Source: Oscillospiraceae bacterium
Lineage (GTDB): Bacteria; Bacillota; Clostridia; UMGS1840
DNA length: 64,000 bases
Direction of reading: 5' to 3'
NCBI GenBank assembly: GCA_015068645.1
Contig: SVKD01000008.1
Span: forward strand, 40,448-104,447
Positions 16,742 to 24,847 of this stretch are shown here, one piece after another. Each line of letters begins with the position of its first letter. The stretch's first letter is position 1. The position numbers and the translations under genes are program-made. The notes beneath the pieces are model-generated. The model made no database searches. It saw nothing but the letters and a program-made list of their open reading frames with translations, and was not told the origin of the DNA.

Positions 16742-16815
16742 GAACCCGACCCGATGACGCAATCAAAGATTGCGGTCGGGTGCCCCGGAACCTTGTTGTA
16801 TTCACAATAAAAAAA
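16737..16815 (-). repeat. Terminator-associated hairpin repeat, copy B (inverted)
   Basis: Reverse complement of copy A with essentially full identity over about 75 bases. One end carries the stop codon of the TIGR04076-like gene, the other merges with the T-run of the LuxR-gene terminator. The inverted A and B copies bracket 15558-16736. Confidence 0.85.
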
Positions 16816-16836
16816 GAGGCAAGATCGCCTCTTTTC
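16809..16836 (-). terminator. Terminator of the LuxR-type regulator gene
   Basis: On the minus strand GAGGC-GATCTT-GCCTC is followed by seven T residues. The T-run continues into repeat copy B. Confidence 0.8.
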
Positions 16837-17891
16837 TAGTCTTCTAAAATGGCTTTGGCATATTCCAGAAGTTGTTTTCTGGAAGAAACACCAAGTTTTC
16901 CGTAAATATTTTTGTTGTGAAATTTTAATGTGTTTTCTGCAATGTTCATTGTCTGCAACACTTCTTTGGTGGATTTGCCTTCCAGATAGCATTGATAAAT
17001 TGCCCGTTCTGACGCTGTCAGATAAGGAAGTTGTTCTTTCATATAGTTGCAGTGTTCCAAAAATTCGGGTGCGTTTTTGTCAAGGATTGTTTTGGGCGGC
17101 TGTTTGGATTGGGTGATTTGTGCCTGTAGGGAGGCTATCAGATTTTCCTGCTGTTGAATCATCAGAGATACGCTTAACAAAAACAGTTCACTGATAATGT
17201 ATGAAACAGATAAAAATTCAAAATCAATATGTACCAGCTGTTCCAAAAGCCATACGCAGATATTGACAAACACGGCAATCACTAAAATAACCGCCTGAGA
17301 GTATGATTCAATTTTCTTTTTTGAAATTGCGCGCAGAGTTACGGCGGACATCAATGCAAAATAGCCAATCAGATAAAACAGATATACCGGATGCAACACA
17401 CCGTATTCTTTTTCCAAAAAGGACACGCCGTTTCGTTGCACCAAAGAAACTTCTTTGTAATAAATATCCGAATAGCCCGGACTTGCCGCAATCAGGAATA
17501 TGACGGCAGAAATCCCGAGAAGTACGGGAGTGAGCCATTTGGGGTATTTCATTTTTGACATTTTTAAAATGGTCATAATCATGGAAAGAGGCAAAAATGC
17601 CGAGCCAAGATAGGCAATACGGTTTGCCCAAAGCGCTTTTGACAGGGAATCGGAAACAGAGATGAAAAAGTATCCTGAATTGACCACAAACACCGAGCAA
17701 AAAAGAACCAGTAGCCAGGAAGATTTTTTGCGGATCGCAACTGTATATCCAAACAGGGTAATCAGCGAAAGAATCGCGGTTACACCGTAGATGATCCAAA
17801 GGCCTGTGCTTTTCTCTCCGATGGGAGTGCAGCCGGAGAGTGTGGCAATCGCCAAGCTGAAAACACTCCATAAAAAGAACTTTCGTTTCAT
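16836..17891 (-). CDS. Membrane-bound LuxR-type transcriptional regulator
   Basis: 351 residues from the ATG at 17889-17891, preceded by AAGGAGC (the in-frame ATG at 17909 is less well placed). Residues 1-240 contain seven to eight hydrophobic helices with the pattern of the 7TM N-terminal region of some histidine kinases (NSGYFFISVSDSLSKAL, ANRIAYLGSAFLPL). The C terminus (from LTASERAIYQCYLEGKS) is a NarL/LuxR helix-turn-helix with STKEVLQTMNIAENTLKFH and NIYGKLGVSSRKQLLEYA. There is no receiver or kinase domain, so it is probably a one-component membrane sensor that binds DNA directly. Repeated AAAAAGTGTGGG motifs lie just upstream and are candidate operators. Signal unknown. Confidence 0.85.
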   Translation of the reverse strand: MKRKFFLWSVFSLAIATLSGCTPIGEKSTGLWIIYGVTAILSLITLFGYTVAIRKKSSWLLVLFCSVFVVNSGYFFISVSDSLSKALWANRIAYLGSAFLPLSMIMTILKMSKMKYPKWLTPVLLGISAVIFLIAASPGYSDIYYKEVSLVQRNGVSFLEKEYGVLHPVYLFYLIGYFALMSAVTLRAISKKKIESYSQAVILVIAVFVNICVWLLEQLVHIDFEFLSVSYIISELFLLSVSLMIQQQENLIASLQAQITQSKQPPKTILDKNAPEFLEHCNYMKEQLPYLTASERAIYQCYLEGKSTKEVLQTMNIAENTLKFHNKNIYGKLGVSSRKQLLEYAKAILED

Positions 17892-17944
17892 AAGAGCTCC
17901 TTTCAACAAGAAATATGAGGTGGGGCAATCAGTAAGGAGACTAT

Positions 17945-18036
17945 CCTACACTTTTTCCCACACTTTTTGTCATAATTAGGTGAAAAATGTTAACAAAATG
18001 ATAATCCCACACTGGATTTTTTAAAAAGTGTGGGGA
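17945..18036. promoter_or_regulatory. Cluster of AAAAAGTGTGGG motifs, candidate operators
   Basis: Minus-strand copies AAAAAGTGTAGG (17945-17956) and AAAAAGTGTGGG (17957-17968) are in direct tandem. A third half, AGTGTGGGA, is at 18005-18013 (minus) and faces AAAAAGTGTGGG on the plus strand at 18023-18034, forming an inverted repeat. They lie in the 419-base gap between the LuxR gene and the divergent zinc-ribbon gene. The LuxR protein is the obvious candidate binder (inference). Confidence 0.55.
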
Positions 18037-18052
18037 CATTGTTTAAAAAATA

Positions 18053-18061
18053 TGCTAGAAT
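18053..18061 (+). promoter_or_regulatory. Possible extended -10 promoter overlapped by the inverted repeat
   Basis: TGCTAGAAT (18053-18061) is an extended -10; the expected -35 region (around 18033-18038) overlaps the right arm of the inverted repeat. The 250 bases to the next start hold no recognisable gene. Confidence 0.4.
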
Positions 18062-18310
18062 TTCTTTGTCAGGATAGATTTGGAACAATCTATTTCAAGT
18101 AAGTTATAGTATATCATATAAAATGATAACAGTCAACCGTTGAATGAAAAATCCTAAGGCAACGGGCGATTGTCAATGAAGAACCGAAATTTCATAGCAG
18201 ATTGCTGATTTATTTCCAAAGAGAATGTAGTGATTTTGGAAATTTGCGGTTTTCATTATGGCAGTTTTTTGAACAAACCATAAGATTAATAGATTCAGGA
18301 GGAATTTACT

Positions 18311-19390
18311 ATGGATACCGTCAAAAGTTATCAATGTCCTTGTTGCGGAGCACCATTGACCTTTTTAGGCGAAACGTTACAATGTGCTTCCTGCGACACT
18401 ACCTTTTCGGTAGAAGATATTGCTCAGATGACCGAAGGGATGGAGCATGCAACCCAAGCCTCCAAATATAACTGGGATCATTATGAACCCAGAAATTATG
18501 AGGCAGAAGGAAGTGTGAATCTGGCAAACTATTCCTGCCAATCCTGCGGCGCTGAAATTACGGGGGATGACACTCTTGGTGCCACGGTTTGTCCTTATTG
18601 CGGACAGTCCACTGTGGTGAAATCCCAGTTTGAAGGAACCCTTCGTCCGGACTATATTATTCCGTTCCGCGTGGATAAAAAAGCGGCAATGGCAGCCTTT
18701 TTGGAAGCAGCAAAAAAAGCTCCTTTTTTACCGGACAGCTTTCAGCAACAGAAAAAAATTGAAGAAATGGCAGGGATTTATGTGCCATTTTGGATGTTTG
18801 ACTGTGATTGCGATGCTTATCTTACCTACGACGCCCAACGTGTTACTACTTGGAGCGACGCCAACTATCGATACACCAAAACCGATTTCTATAAGCTGTT
18901 AAGACAAGGAGGCGTTGGTTTTGCCAATATTCCTGTGGACGGCTCTAAAAAAGCGGACGATGCTTATATGGAAGCGGTGGAACCTTTTGATTATCACGAT
19001 GCTGTGGAATTTGACGGTGCTTATCTTTCAGGTTATCTGGCGGATAAGTATGATGTTTCGCACGAAGAAAGCATAGAGCGTGCCAATGAACGGGTAAAAA
19101 ATTCCACCATTGCGGCGTTTGACCGCACCACCACCGGTTATACCAGCGTGCTTCCCGACCAGGCAAGTGTCAGCTTTTCCAATGGGAAAATCAGATATGC
19201 GCTGTTACCTGTCTGGATGCTGAATATCGGTTATCGGGGAAAAACTTACCAGTATGCCATCAACGGGCAGACCGGTAAAGTGGTTGGGGAATATCCCGTA
19301 GATAAGAAGAAAAAATGGAAATATTTCTGGAAAATTGCAGGAATTGCAGCAATTGTGTCCGCAGTTGTGGCATATCTGATGTTGCGTTAA
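18311..19390 (+). CDS. Zinc-ribbon membrane-associated protein, YdjG-like
   Basis: 359 residues; ATG after AGGAGGAATTTACT. Two zinc ribbons: C9/C12 with C25/C28, and C76/C79 with C94/C97 (SCQSCG, VCPYCG). A central soluble domain (YIIPFRVDKKAAMAAFLEAA, IYVPFWMFDCD, YALLPVWMLNI) and a single C-terminal membrane helix at about 336-356 match the TFIIB-type zinc-ribbon proteins, sometimes mislabelled PriA-like, that include B. subtilis YdjG. There YdjG acts with YdjH (TPM) and YdjI (SPFH) beside the phage-shock protein PspA. Homologues of both partners follow here, which supports the assignment. The start of the module is set by a strong ribosome binding site. Confidence 0.8.
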   Translation: MDTVKSYQCPCCGAPLTFLGETLQCASCDTTFSVEDIAQMTEGMEHATQASKYNWDHYEPRNYEAEGSVNLANYSCQSCGAEITGDDTLGATVCPYCGQSTVVKSQFEGTLRPDYIIPFRVDKKAAMAAFLEAAKKAPFLPDSFQQQKKIEEMAGIYVPFWMFDCDCDAYLTYDAQRVTTWSDANYRYTKTDFYKLLRQGGVGFANIPVDGSKKADDAYMEAVEPFDYHDAVEFDGAYLSGYLADKYDVSHEESIERANERVKNSTIAAFDRTTTGYTSVLPDQASVSFSNGKIRYALLPVWMLNIGYRGKTYQYAINGQTGKVVGEYPVDKKKKWKYFWKIAGIAAIVSAVVAYLMLR

Positions 19391-19402
19391 GGGGGTGAGG
19401 AT

Positions 19403-20191
19403 ATGAAACGAATAGTATGGATGTTATGCTTGTTGATGTTCTGCCTCACCTGTACGGTGCCGGCAGTTGCAATGGAAGCTGTTTCGGACGATTCTCAGAC
19501 AGAGAAGATTTGTATCTACGATTTTGCAGACCTGCTCACCTATGAGGAGTGGGAATCGATGAACAACCAATTGACCGAATTTACCGAAAAATACGATTTT
19601 GAGGCAGTTGTTATGATTGACGAAGAACTTTATAAAAGCACTGCCGAAGAGTCTGCCAATGCGATTTATGATGAAATGGAATTTGGCGTTGGAGCGAATA
19701 AAGACGGTTGTTTATTCTACATTGGCGTGGAAGCGGGAGAATATTACATTCTCACCAACGGATACGGTACCACTGCAATCAATGAAAGCGGTATCTCGTA
19801 TTTAAAACGGGAAGTGGAACCTCATTTAAAAGACCGAGATTTTGCCAAAGCGGTGGAGGCTTACGTTTCTGTTACGGACGAGTTGGTTTCTATGGCAAAA
19901 AGCGGCACACCTTACGAAGAAACTGATTGGGGATATGTGGCAATTGTTATAGGATGTGCAGTAGCAATTCCGTTGATTCTGGCATTTATTATGATGATGG
20001 TGCAGCTTTCCAAGATGAAAACGGCGGTTGCCAACGATTATGCGGCAAATTATGAAAAAGATGGCAGCTATCATCTGGATTTTGCAAAAGACGTTTTCTT
20101 ATACAGCCGTGTTACCAAAGTGAAAAAAGAAAACAACAATTCCACTTCCTCTTCGGGTAGTTCCCGAGGGGGCGGCGGTGGCTCTTTTTAA
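19403..20191 (+). CDS. TPM-domain membrane protein, YdjH/YgcG-like
   Basis: 262 residues, 12 bases after the zinc-ribbon gene. Signal peptide 1-23 (VPAVA), TPM domain at about 35-160 (DFADLLTYEEWESMNNQL, FEAVVMID, GANKDGCLFYIG, YYILTNGYGT, DFAKAVEAYV), a membrane helix at about 178-200, and a Ser/Gly tail ending RGGGGGSF, which is typical of the YgcG/YdjH group. The TPM fold faces outward; its biochemical role is not firmly known. Position between YdjG-like and YdjI-like genes suggests a shared membrane complex. Confidence 0.85.
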   Translation: MKRIVWMLCLLMFCLTCTVPAVAMEAVSDDSQTEKICIYDFADLLTYEEWESMNNQLTEFTEKYDFEAVVMIDEELYKSTAEESANAIYDEMEFGVGANKDGCLFYIGVEAGEYYILTNGYGTTAINESGISYLKREVEPHLKDRDFAKAVEAYVSVTDELVSMAKSGTPYEETDWGYVAIVIGCAVAIPLILAFIMMMVQLSKMKTAVANDYAANYEKDGSYHLDFAKDVFLYSRVTKVKKENNNSTSSSGSSRGGGGGSF

Positions 20192-20235
20192 AAAAATAAA
20201 AAACATAAAATGATGTAAAAAAAGGAGAAAAAACA

Positions 20236-20697
20236 ATGAAAAAATTAATTGCAATCTTATTGTCAGTAATGTTATTGGTTACCCTGGCGGCTTGCGGAAA
20301 CAAAGAAGAAACCAAACAGGGTGGCACCGAAGCGACCACACAGGAAGCGCAAGACGGAACCGCTTTCGGGATTGACTTAGCAGGCGAAGGTACTCAGCCT
20401 ATGAGCGAAGAACTGGCTGAAGTGGCAGTTTTAAAGAAAACTGCAGAAGAATATCTGGGCGGAAACAGTTTGTTTGCTTATTCCAATGATGAAAGAACTT
20501 ATGCAGATTTTAAAGAATACATCGGCGTGGATGCATCCGAATATCAGTATGATGCTGAGAATCAGTACAGAAATTACACCTGGGTAGCATCTGATGACAG
20601 TACTGCAAAGCTGGTAATCACTTTTGCGGAAAACGAAGGAAACTGGACTCTGTATGCAGCAGGTTCTACCAATCTGGGATTGGCAGTGAATCAGTAA
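20236..20697 (+). CDS. Small lipoprotein, function unknown
   Basis: 153 residues. AAAGGAG precedes the ATG. Lipobox LAAC (Cys at residue 19), then an acidic domain without a family I recognise (TAEEYLGGNSLFAYSNDERTY, NYTWVASDDSTAKLVITFAE). It interrupts the ydjGHI-like set, between the TPM gene and the LRR-SLH gene. Confidence 0.75.
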   Translation: MKKLIAILLSVMLLVTLAACGNKEETKQGGTEATTQEAQDGTAFGIDLAGEGTQPMSEELAEVAVLKKTAEEYLGGNSLFAYSNDERTYADFKEYIGVDASEYQYDAENQYRNYTWVASDDSTAKLVITFAENEGNWTLYAAGSTNLGLAVNQ

Positions 20698-20711
20698 TTA
20701 CAAAAAATCAA

Positions 20712-20740
20712 TTGCTTTTTTGCAGAAACTGTGCTACAAT
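20712..20740 (+). promoter_or_regulatory. Promoter of the LRR-SLH gene leader
   Basis: TTGCTT (20712-20717), 17-base spacer, TACAAT (20735-20740). CAATTGCTTTT here and AAAAGCAATTG (20741-20751) form an inverted repeat around the promoter. Confidence 0.65.
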
Positions 20741-21007
20741 AAAAGCAATTGACGGAAAATTGTCATGCTTTTGCATGTGGTATTATGATGTGGCCTTTTC
20801 GGGAGAATCACCTTTTGATGGATTACGATAATAAAGAAGGTCACGGACTTTATTTGAACTGTCAAACAGCAAATGAATTGCGCATATCTTTTCATCGGCA
20901 AACTTGATATGAAAAGCCAGCCGCCGTATGGATGTACGGCGGCTGAATATCCGATAAACGATTTGATTTTAAAATGTCTGTCAAAAAAATGAGGAGGCGT
21001 TCTGACT
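20741..21007 (+). promoter_or_regulatory. Long structured 5' leader of the LRR-SLH gene
   Basis: About 267 bases lie between promoter and start codon. Hairpins seen: CATGC-TTTT-GCATG (20764-20777), GTGGCCTT pairing with AAGGTCAC across about 60 bases, CTTTTCAT with ATGAAAAG (about 20888-20916), and a perfect 10-base stem AGCCGCCGTA/TACGGCGGCT (20919-20944). The stretches GGCAAAC, AAAGCCA and a late CCGA recall the c-di-GMP-I riboswitch, but its second hairpin is not evident. A 40-codon ORF at 20788-20907 overlaps it and is not convincing. Leader with unknown regulator. Confidence 0.5.
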
Positions 21008-22180
21008 ATGAAAAAAATTCTTTCTCTGTTGATTGGGGCAGTGCTTTTGATTGGTGCATCCGTCAGTGTTTTTGCGGATGAAATCACCGTGCCTGAGTTT
21101 GAGATTACTGCAGACGGCGAAATCACTGCTTATTACGGCGAAAGTTATGTATATATCCCTGCGGAAGTTAACGGCGTGAAGGTGAACTCCATTGGGGAAA
21201 AGGCTTTTTGCGATTTGGGCATCAGTTCCGTAACCATTGAAAACGGCGTGCAAGCAATCGGTAACAATGCATTTGAAGGCTCTAATCTGATGTCTTTGGA
21301 TATTCCTGCTTCCGTTACACACATTGGAGACGAAGCATTTATGAATTGCCAAAATCTTCATATGGCAATGTTTTCTCCCGAAGGAAACATTCCTGCCTTC
21401 GGGGAAAATGCTTTTGATAATACTCCCAATATGATGGTATATGTGTATTGCACCACCGATATGGACTTGTTCTATGATGCCTTTGCAAAAGCAAAAGGAA
21501 ATTATGAATTTGTGGTAGAAACCATTCATGGAGAGTCCATAGAAACCGTAGAACAACGGGGAGACTATAAGATTCCTGTTTCCACTTGCTCCAAATGCGG
21601 TTATTCGGATGTTTATTATCCCGGTACTTTAGGAATTCCTTTTCAAGATGTGAAGGTGGAAGACTGGTTCTATCAGTATGTGGATGCGGCATATCATATG
21701 GGCATCATCAACGGAAAAAGCGCAGATCATTTTGACCCATTTGCCACTATGACCTGTGCAGAGGCGGCAAAAATCGCGGCTGGTATCGCTGCAATGCGGA
21801 ACGGACACACCATTCCCAAATCGACAACGGAACTCTGGTACGAACCCTATGTGGATTATTGCTATCAGAACTATGTTATCGAAGAAGGCAAAATGTTTGA
21901 TTGGGAGGCTCCCATTACTCGCGGACAGATGGCTTATCTGTTTTGCCGTGCGGATGCAGAAAATTACTATCCCAACGAAGTGCCGATTACAGACATTCCT
22001 GATGTGGCAGAAGACCATCCCTACGCAGTGGAAATTTTAGAATTGTATGACCGTGGGGTGGCAGTGGGTGATGAAACCATGAGCTTCCATCCCGAAGATC
22101 CCATCAAACGAAGTGAAGCTGCCGCAATTGTTGCCAGAATTCTTTACACCCATCTTCGTGTGGAATTACCCAAAGGTTAA
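21008..22180 (+). CDS. Secreted protein with BspA-type leucine-rich repeats and SLH-like domains
   Basis: 390 residues; GAGGAGG before the ATG. Signal peptide 1-23 (VSVFA). Residues about 30-150 hold BspA-type LRR_5 units (VNSIGEKAFCDLGISSVTI, QAIGNNAFEGSNLMSLDIP, THIGDEAFMNC). A CSKC pair follows at about 192-196. Residues about 205-385 form three SLH-like motifs (FQDVKVEDWFYQYVDAAYHM, DHFDPFATMTCAEAAKIAA, DWEAPITRGQMAYLFCRA, FHPEDPIKRSEAAAIVARI). LRR_5 proteins often mediate adhesion, and SLH repeats anchor to the wall. It sits inside the YdjGHI-like region behind a long structured leader. Confidence 0.85.
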   Translation: MKKILSLLIGAVLLIGASVSVFADEITVPEFEITADGEITAYYGESYVYIPAEVNGVKVNSIGEKAFCDLGISSVTIENGVQAIGNNAFEGSNLMSLDIPASVTHIGDEAFMNCQNLHMAMFSPEGNIPAFGENAFDNTPNMMVYVYCTTDMDLFYDAFAKAKGNYEFVVETIHGESIETVEQRGDYKIPVSTCSKCGYSDVYYPGTLGIPFQDVKVEDWFYQYVDAAYHMGIINGKSADHFDPFATMTCAEAAKIAAGIAAMRNGHTIPKSTTELWYEPYVDYCYQNYVIEEGKMFDWEAPITRGQMAYLFCRADAENYYPNEVPITDIPDVAEDHPYAVEILELYDRGVAVGDETMSFHPEDPIKRSEAAAIVARILYTHLRVELPKG

Positions 22181-22229
22181 AAGTGATAGAATATATCGGA
22201 ATCATAAATAATCAAAAGGAGGATGAATT

Positions 22230-23555
22230 ATGGGTTTATTAAAAGCCGGATTTGGTGCGCTGGGTGGCGTTTTAGCGGATCAATGGCGTGACTATTTTTA
22301 TTGTGAAAGTATGGACGCGGATACCTTAGTAGTAAAAGGCGAAAAAAGAATCGGAGGTCGTTCTTCCAATAAAAAAGGGACTGACAATATCATTTCCAAC
22401 GGTTCCATCATCAATGTGAATGAAGGGCAGTGTATGATGATTGTGGAATCCGGAAAAGTGGTGGAAGTTTGTGCAGACCCCGGTGAATTTGTGTATGATA
22501 ATCAGACGGAACCCAGTATTTTTTACGGAAAATTAGGAGAAAACATCAAAAAGTCTTTCGTAGAAATCGGCAAGCGTTTTGCTTTTGGCGGAGAACCCGC
22601 TAAAGACCAGAGAGTGTATTTCTTCAACACCAAAGAAATTATGGGCAATAAATACGGCACACCGTCTCCTATTCCGTTCAGAATTATGGACCAGGCAATC
22701 GGATTTCCGTTAGATATTAAAATCCGTTGCCACGGCGAGTATTCTTATCGGATTACCAATCCGCTTCTGTTTTATACCAATGTGTGTGCTAATGTGGAAT
22801 ATCAGTATACTCGTGACGAACTTGACGGACAGTTGAAATCGGAATTACTGACCGCATTAAATCCCGCAATGTTTAAAATTTCTCAAAACAATATATATTA
22901 TGCGGCAATTCCTGCTTATACCATGCAGCTGGCAGAGGAATTAAATGAGCTGTTATCTTCCAAATGGAGAGACAGACGCGGAATTGAAATTGTGGAATTT
23001 GGCGTTTCTTCCGTGAATGCAACCGAAGAAGACGAAGCAAGAATTACCGAATATCAGCGTTCCACCGCTATGGGCAGAGATGCCAATATGCTAAGAGGTC
23101 ATATGGCAGGTGCTACCGCTCAGGCTATGAACACCGCTGCAGCAAATGAAAACGGTGCTATGGCAGGCTTCATGGGGATGGGTATGGCAGGCAATATGAT
23201 GGGCGGTATGTCCAGCTTTATGCAGGGCGGAACCACTCAGGACACGATGGTGAATCAGCCTGTTGGGGGAGCATCTCCTGCAGCTGATGGATGGAAATGT
23301 TCGTGCGGAACCGAGAATACCGGAAAATTCTGCCAGAATTGCGGTGCGGCAAAACCAGTGGCTCAAAATGGTTGGACCTGTAGCTGCGGTGCAGTAAATC
23401 AGGGAAAATTCTGCCAGAATTGCGGTGCAAAAAAACCGGAAGGAGCACCTTTGTATCGTTGTGATAAATGCGGTTGGACTCCGGAGGATCCTATGAATCC
23501 GCCTAAGTTTTGTCCGGAATGCGGGGACGTTTTTGACGAGAACGACCGGGCATAA
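22230..23555 (+). CDS. SPFH-domain protein with C-terminal zinc ribbons, YdjI-like
   Basis: 441 residues; AAAGGAGGATG precedes the ATG. The N-terminal 300 residues match the SPFH subgroup containing B. subtilis YdjI, often annotated as virion core protein: QWRDYFYCESMDADTLVVKG, NVNEGQCMMIVESGKVVE, GEFVYDN, FGVSSVNATEEDEARI. A Met/Gly-rich linker (about 318-335) leads to three zinc ribbons at about 354, 382 and 408-435 (CSCGTENTGKFCQNCG, CSCGAVNQGKFCQNCG, CDKCGW...CPECG). In B. subtilis YdjI recruits PspA to the membrane together with YdjG and YdjH. No pspA is found in this window. Confidence 0.85.
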   Translation: MGLLKAGFGALGGVLADQWRDYFYCESMDADTLVVKGEKRIGGRSSNKKGTDNIISNGSIINVNEGQCMMIVESGKVVEVCADPGEFVYDNQTEPSIFYGKLGENIKKSFVEIGKRFAFGGEPAKDQRVYFFNTKEIMGNKYGTPSPIPFRIMDQAIGFPLDIKIRCHGEYSYRITNPLLFYTNVCANVEYQYTRDELDGQLKSELLTALNPAMFKISQNNIYYAAIPAYTMQLAEELNELLSSKWRDRRGIEIVEFGVSSVNATEEDEARITEYQRSTAMGRDANMLRGHMAGATAQAMNTAAANENGAMAGFMGMGMAGNMMGGMSSFMQGGTTQDTMVNQPVGGASPAADGWKCSCGTENTGKFCQNCGAAKPVAQNGWTCSCGAVNQGKFCQNCGAKKPEGAPLYRCDKCGWTPEDPMNPPKFCPECGDVFDENDRA

Positions 23556-23629
23556 ATCATATAAAAGGTATCGGGATGTAGTTTTACATCCCGATATTGT
23601 ATGAATAGAGAATAAGAAGGTGTTATAAG

Positions 23630-24847
23630 ATGAATTTTTGTGCAAATTGCGGAGCAAAAATAGAGGAAGGTGCAGTATTCTGCGAGCATTGCGGACGTAG
23701 GGTTGAACCCGGAACTCCTCCGGTAAATCAGGGGTATCCGTCTGCGAATTACAGCAATCAGACCTCAACGGTTGTGAATTACCAGGCTCCCCAACAGCCC
23801 TCAACCGGCGCAAATTATCGTGCTCCCGAACAGCAGATGCCACCTGTTTCTACACCCGTGGCACCCAAAGGAAAGAACACACTGCTGATTGTTCTTTTGA
23901 TTGTGGCGTTTGCTACTTTGATGGTTGCGGCAGGATTTTTGGGTTATCAGTTTATTTCCAACAAAGGAACTGATGAGGTTGTTACTGTGGCGCCCACACC
24001 CACTCCGGCTCCCACGGGAGATCCCGAAGCAATTGTTTTGGAGGAAGAAAAACGGGATGACTTACTGGATATGGATGAGATTAACCGTATCCTTGCAGGT
24101 GTTTCAAGCGATACCTCCATCGGTGTATGTGTATATGACGTGAAAAATGATGCAACTTATTCTGCAGGTGTATCTGATCGGGCAATGTCTGCTTCTGCAC
24201 TGGTGAATATTCCGGTTTTATACACGGTCAGCGAAGATCTGAAGGCTGGAAATATTACCTGGAATTCCAATATTTTGTTCCAATTTTTGGATAAAGACGG
24301 TCGTGGCGCTTTGAAAAAAGAAGATGACGGTCAGTATTTTAATGTGACCACATTAACACAGTATATGTTAAATTACAGCGACAATAACGCCACCAACTCC
24401 CTGATGGATCATTATGGCATGGGCTACATTGAAGAGGTTTGTGCAAACGGGTCTTACAATTCCGTTCGGGTAGAACGTTATCTGGGAATTCTTAATGGAG
24501 AAAGGGATAACTATATCAGCGCTGACGATGCCACCGGTATGTTGGCAGATATGTATCGATCTGAGGAAGGTATGGTTGACCGTTCTTATTTGCAGAAGTT
24601 TTTCAAAATTGAGGACAGCGCCAAAAATGCAGGCATCGGCAAGTACTTACCAAGCGGTATTACCTTCTTAAACCATAATGCCGTTACTTCCACGGTATAT
24701 AATGAATCTGCAATTATCTCTTCGGAGGATGCAGAGTATGTCATCACCGTTCTCTCGGAAGGACCAAAGCCGGAAACTCAGAAGACTGTGATTGCTGACC
24801 TTGCCTGGTATGTGCACAACACTTTAAGTCAGGCAGGAGAAGAATGA
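23630..24847 (+). CDS. Zinc-ribbon membrane protein with degenerate class A beta-lactamase-like domain
   Basis: 405 residues. N-terminal zinc ribbon (CANCGAKIEEGAVFCEHCG, residues 4-22), a Pro/Gln linker, one membrane helix at about 83-106, a TPTPAPTG spacer and an extracellular domain (about 140-405) of the class A beta-lactamase or serine hydrolase fold. The SxxK motif position reads SASALVN (187-193) with no Lys, and no KTG is found near NAVTSTVYN. Only the SDN-like motif (S250-D251-N252) is kept. It is therefore probably not a hydrolase but a binding or sensor protein. Its stop overlaps the next start (ATGA); the next gene is an intact member of the same fold. Confidence 0.8.
   Translation: MNFCANCGAKIEEGAVFCEHCGRRVEPGTPPVNQGYPSANYSNQTSTVVNYQAPQQPSTGANYRAPEQQMPPVSTPVAPKGKNTLLIVLLIVAFATLMVAAGFLGYQFISNKGTDEVVTVAPTPTPAPTGDPEAIVLEEEKRDDLLDMDEINRILAGVSSDTSIGVCVYDVKNDATYSAGVSDRAMSASALVNIPVLYTVSEDLKAGNITWNSNILFQFLDKDGRGALKKEDDGQYFNVTTLTQYMLNYSDNNATNSLMDHYGMGYIEEVCANGSYNSVRVERYLGILNGERDNYISADDATGMLADMYRSEEGMVDRSYLQKFFKIEDSAKNAGIGKYLPSGITFLNHNAVTSTVYNESAIISSEDAEYVITVLSEGPKPETQKTVIADLAWYVHNTLSQAGEE

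Noticed and set aside
20788..20907. 40-codon ORF in the leader of the LRR-SLH gene
   Set aside because: No ribosome binding site and it lies across stable hairpins; better read as a structured leader.
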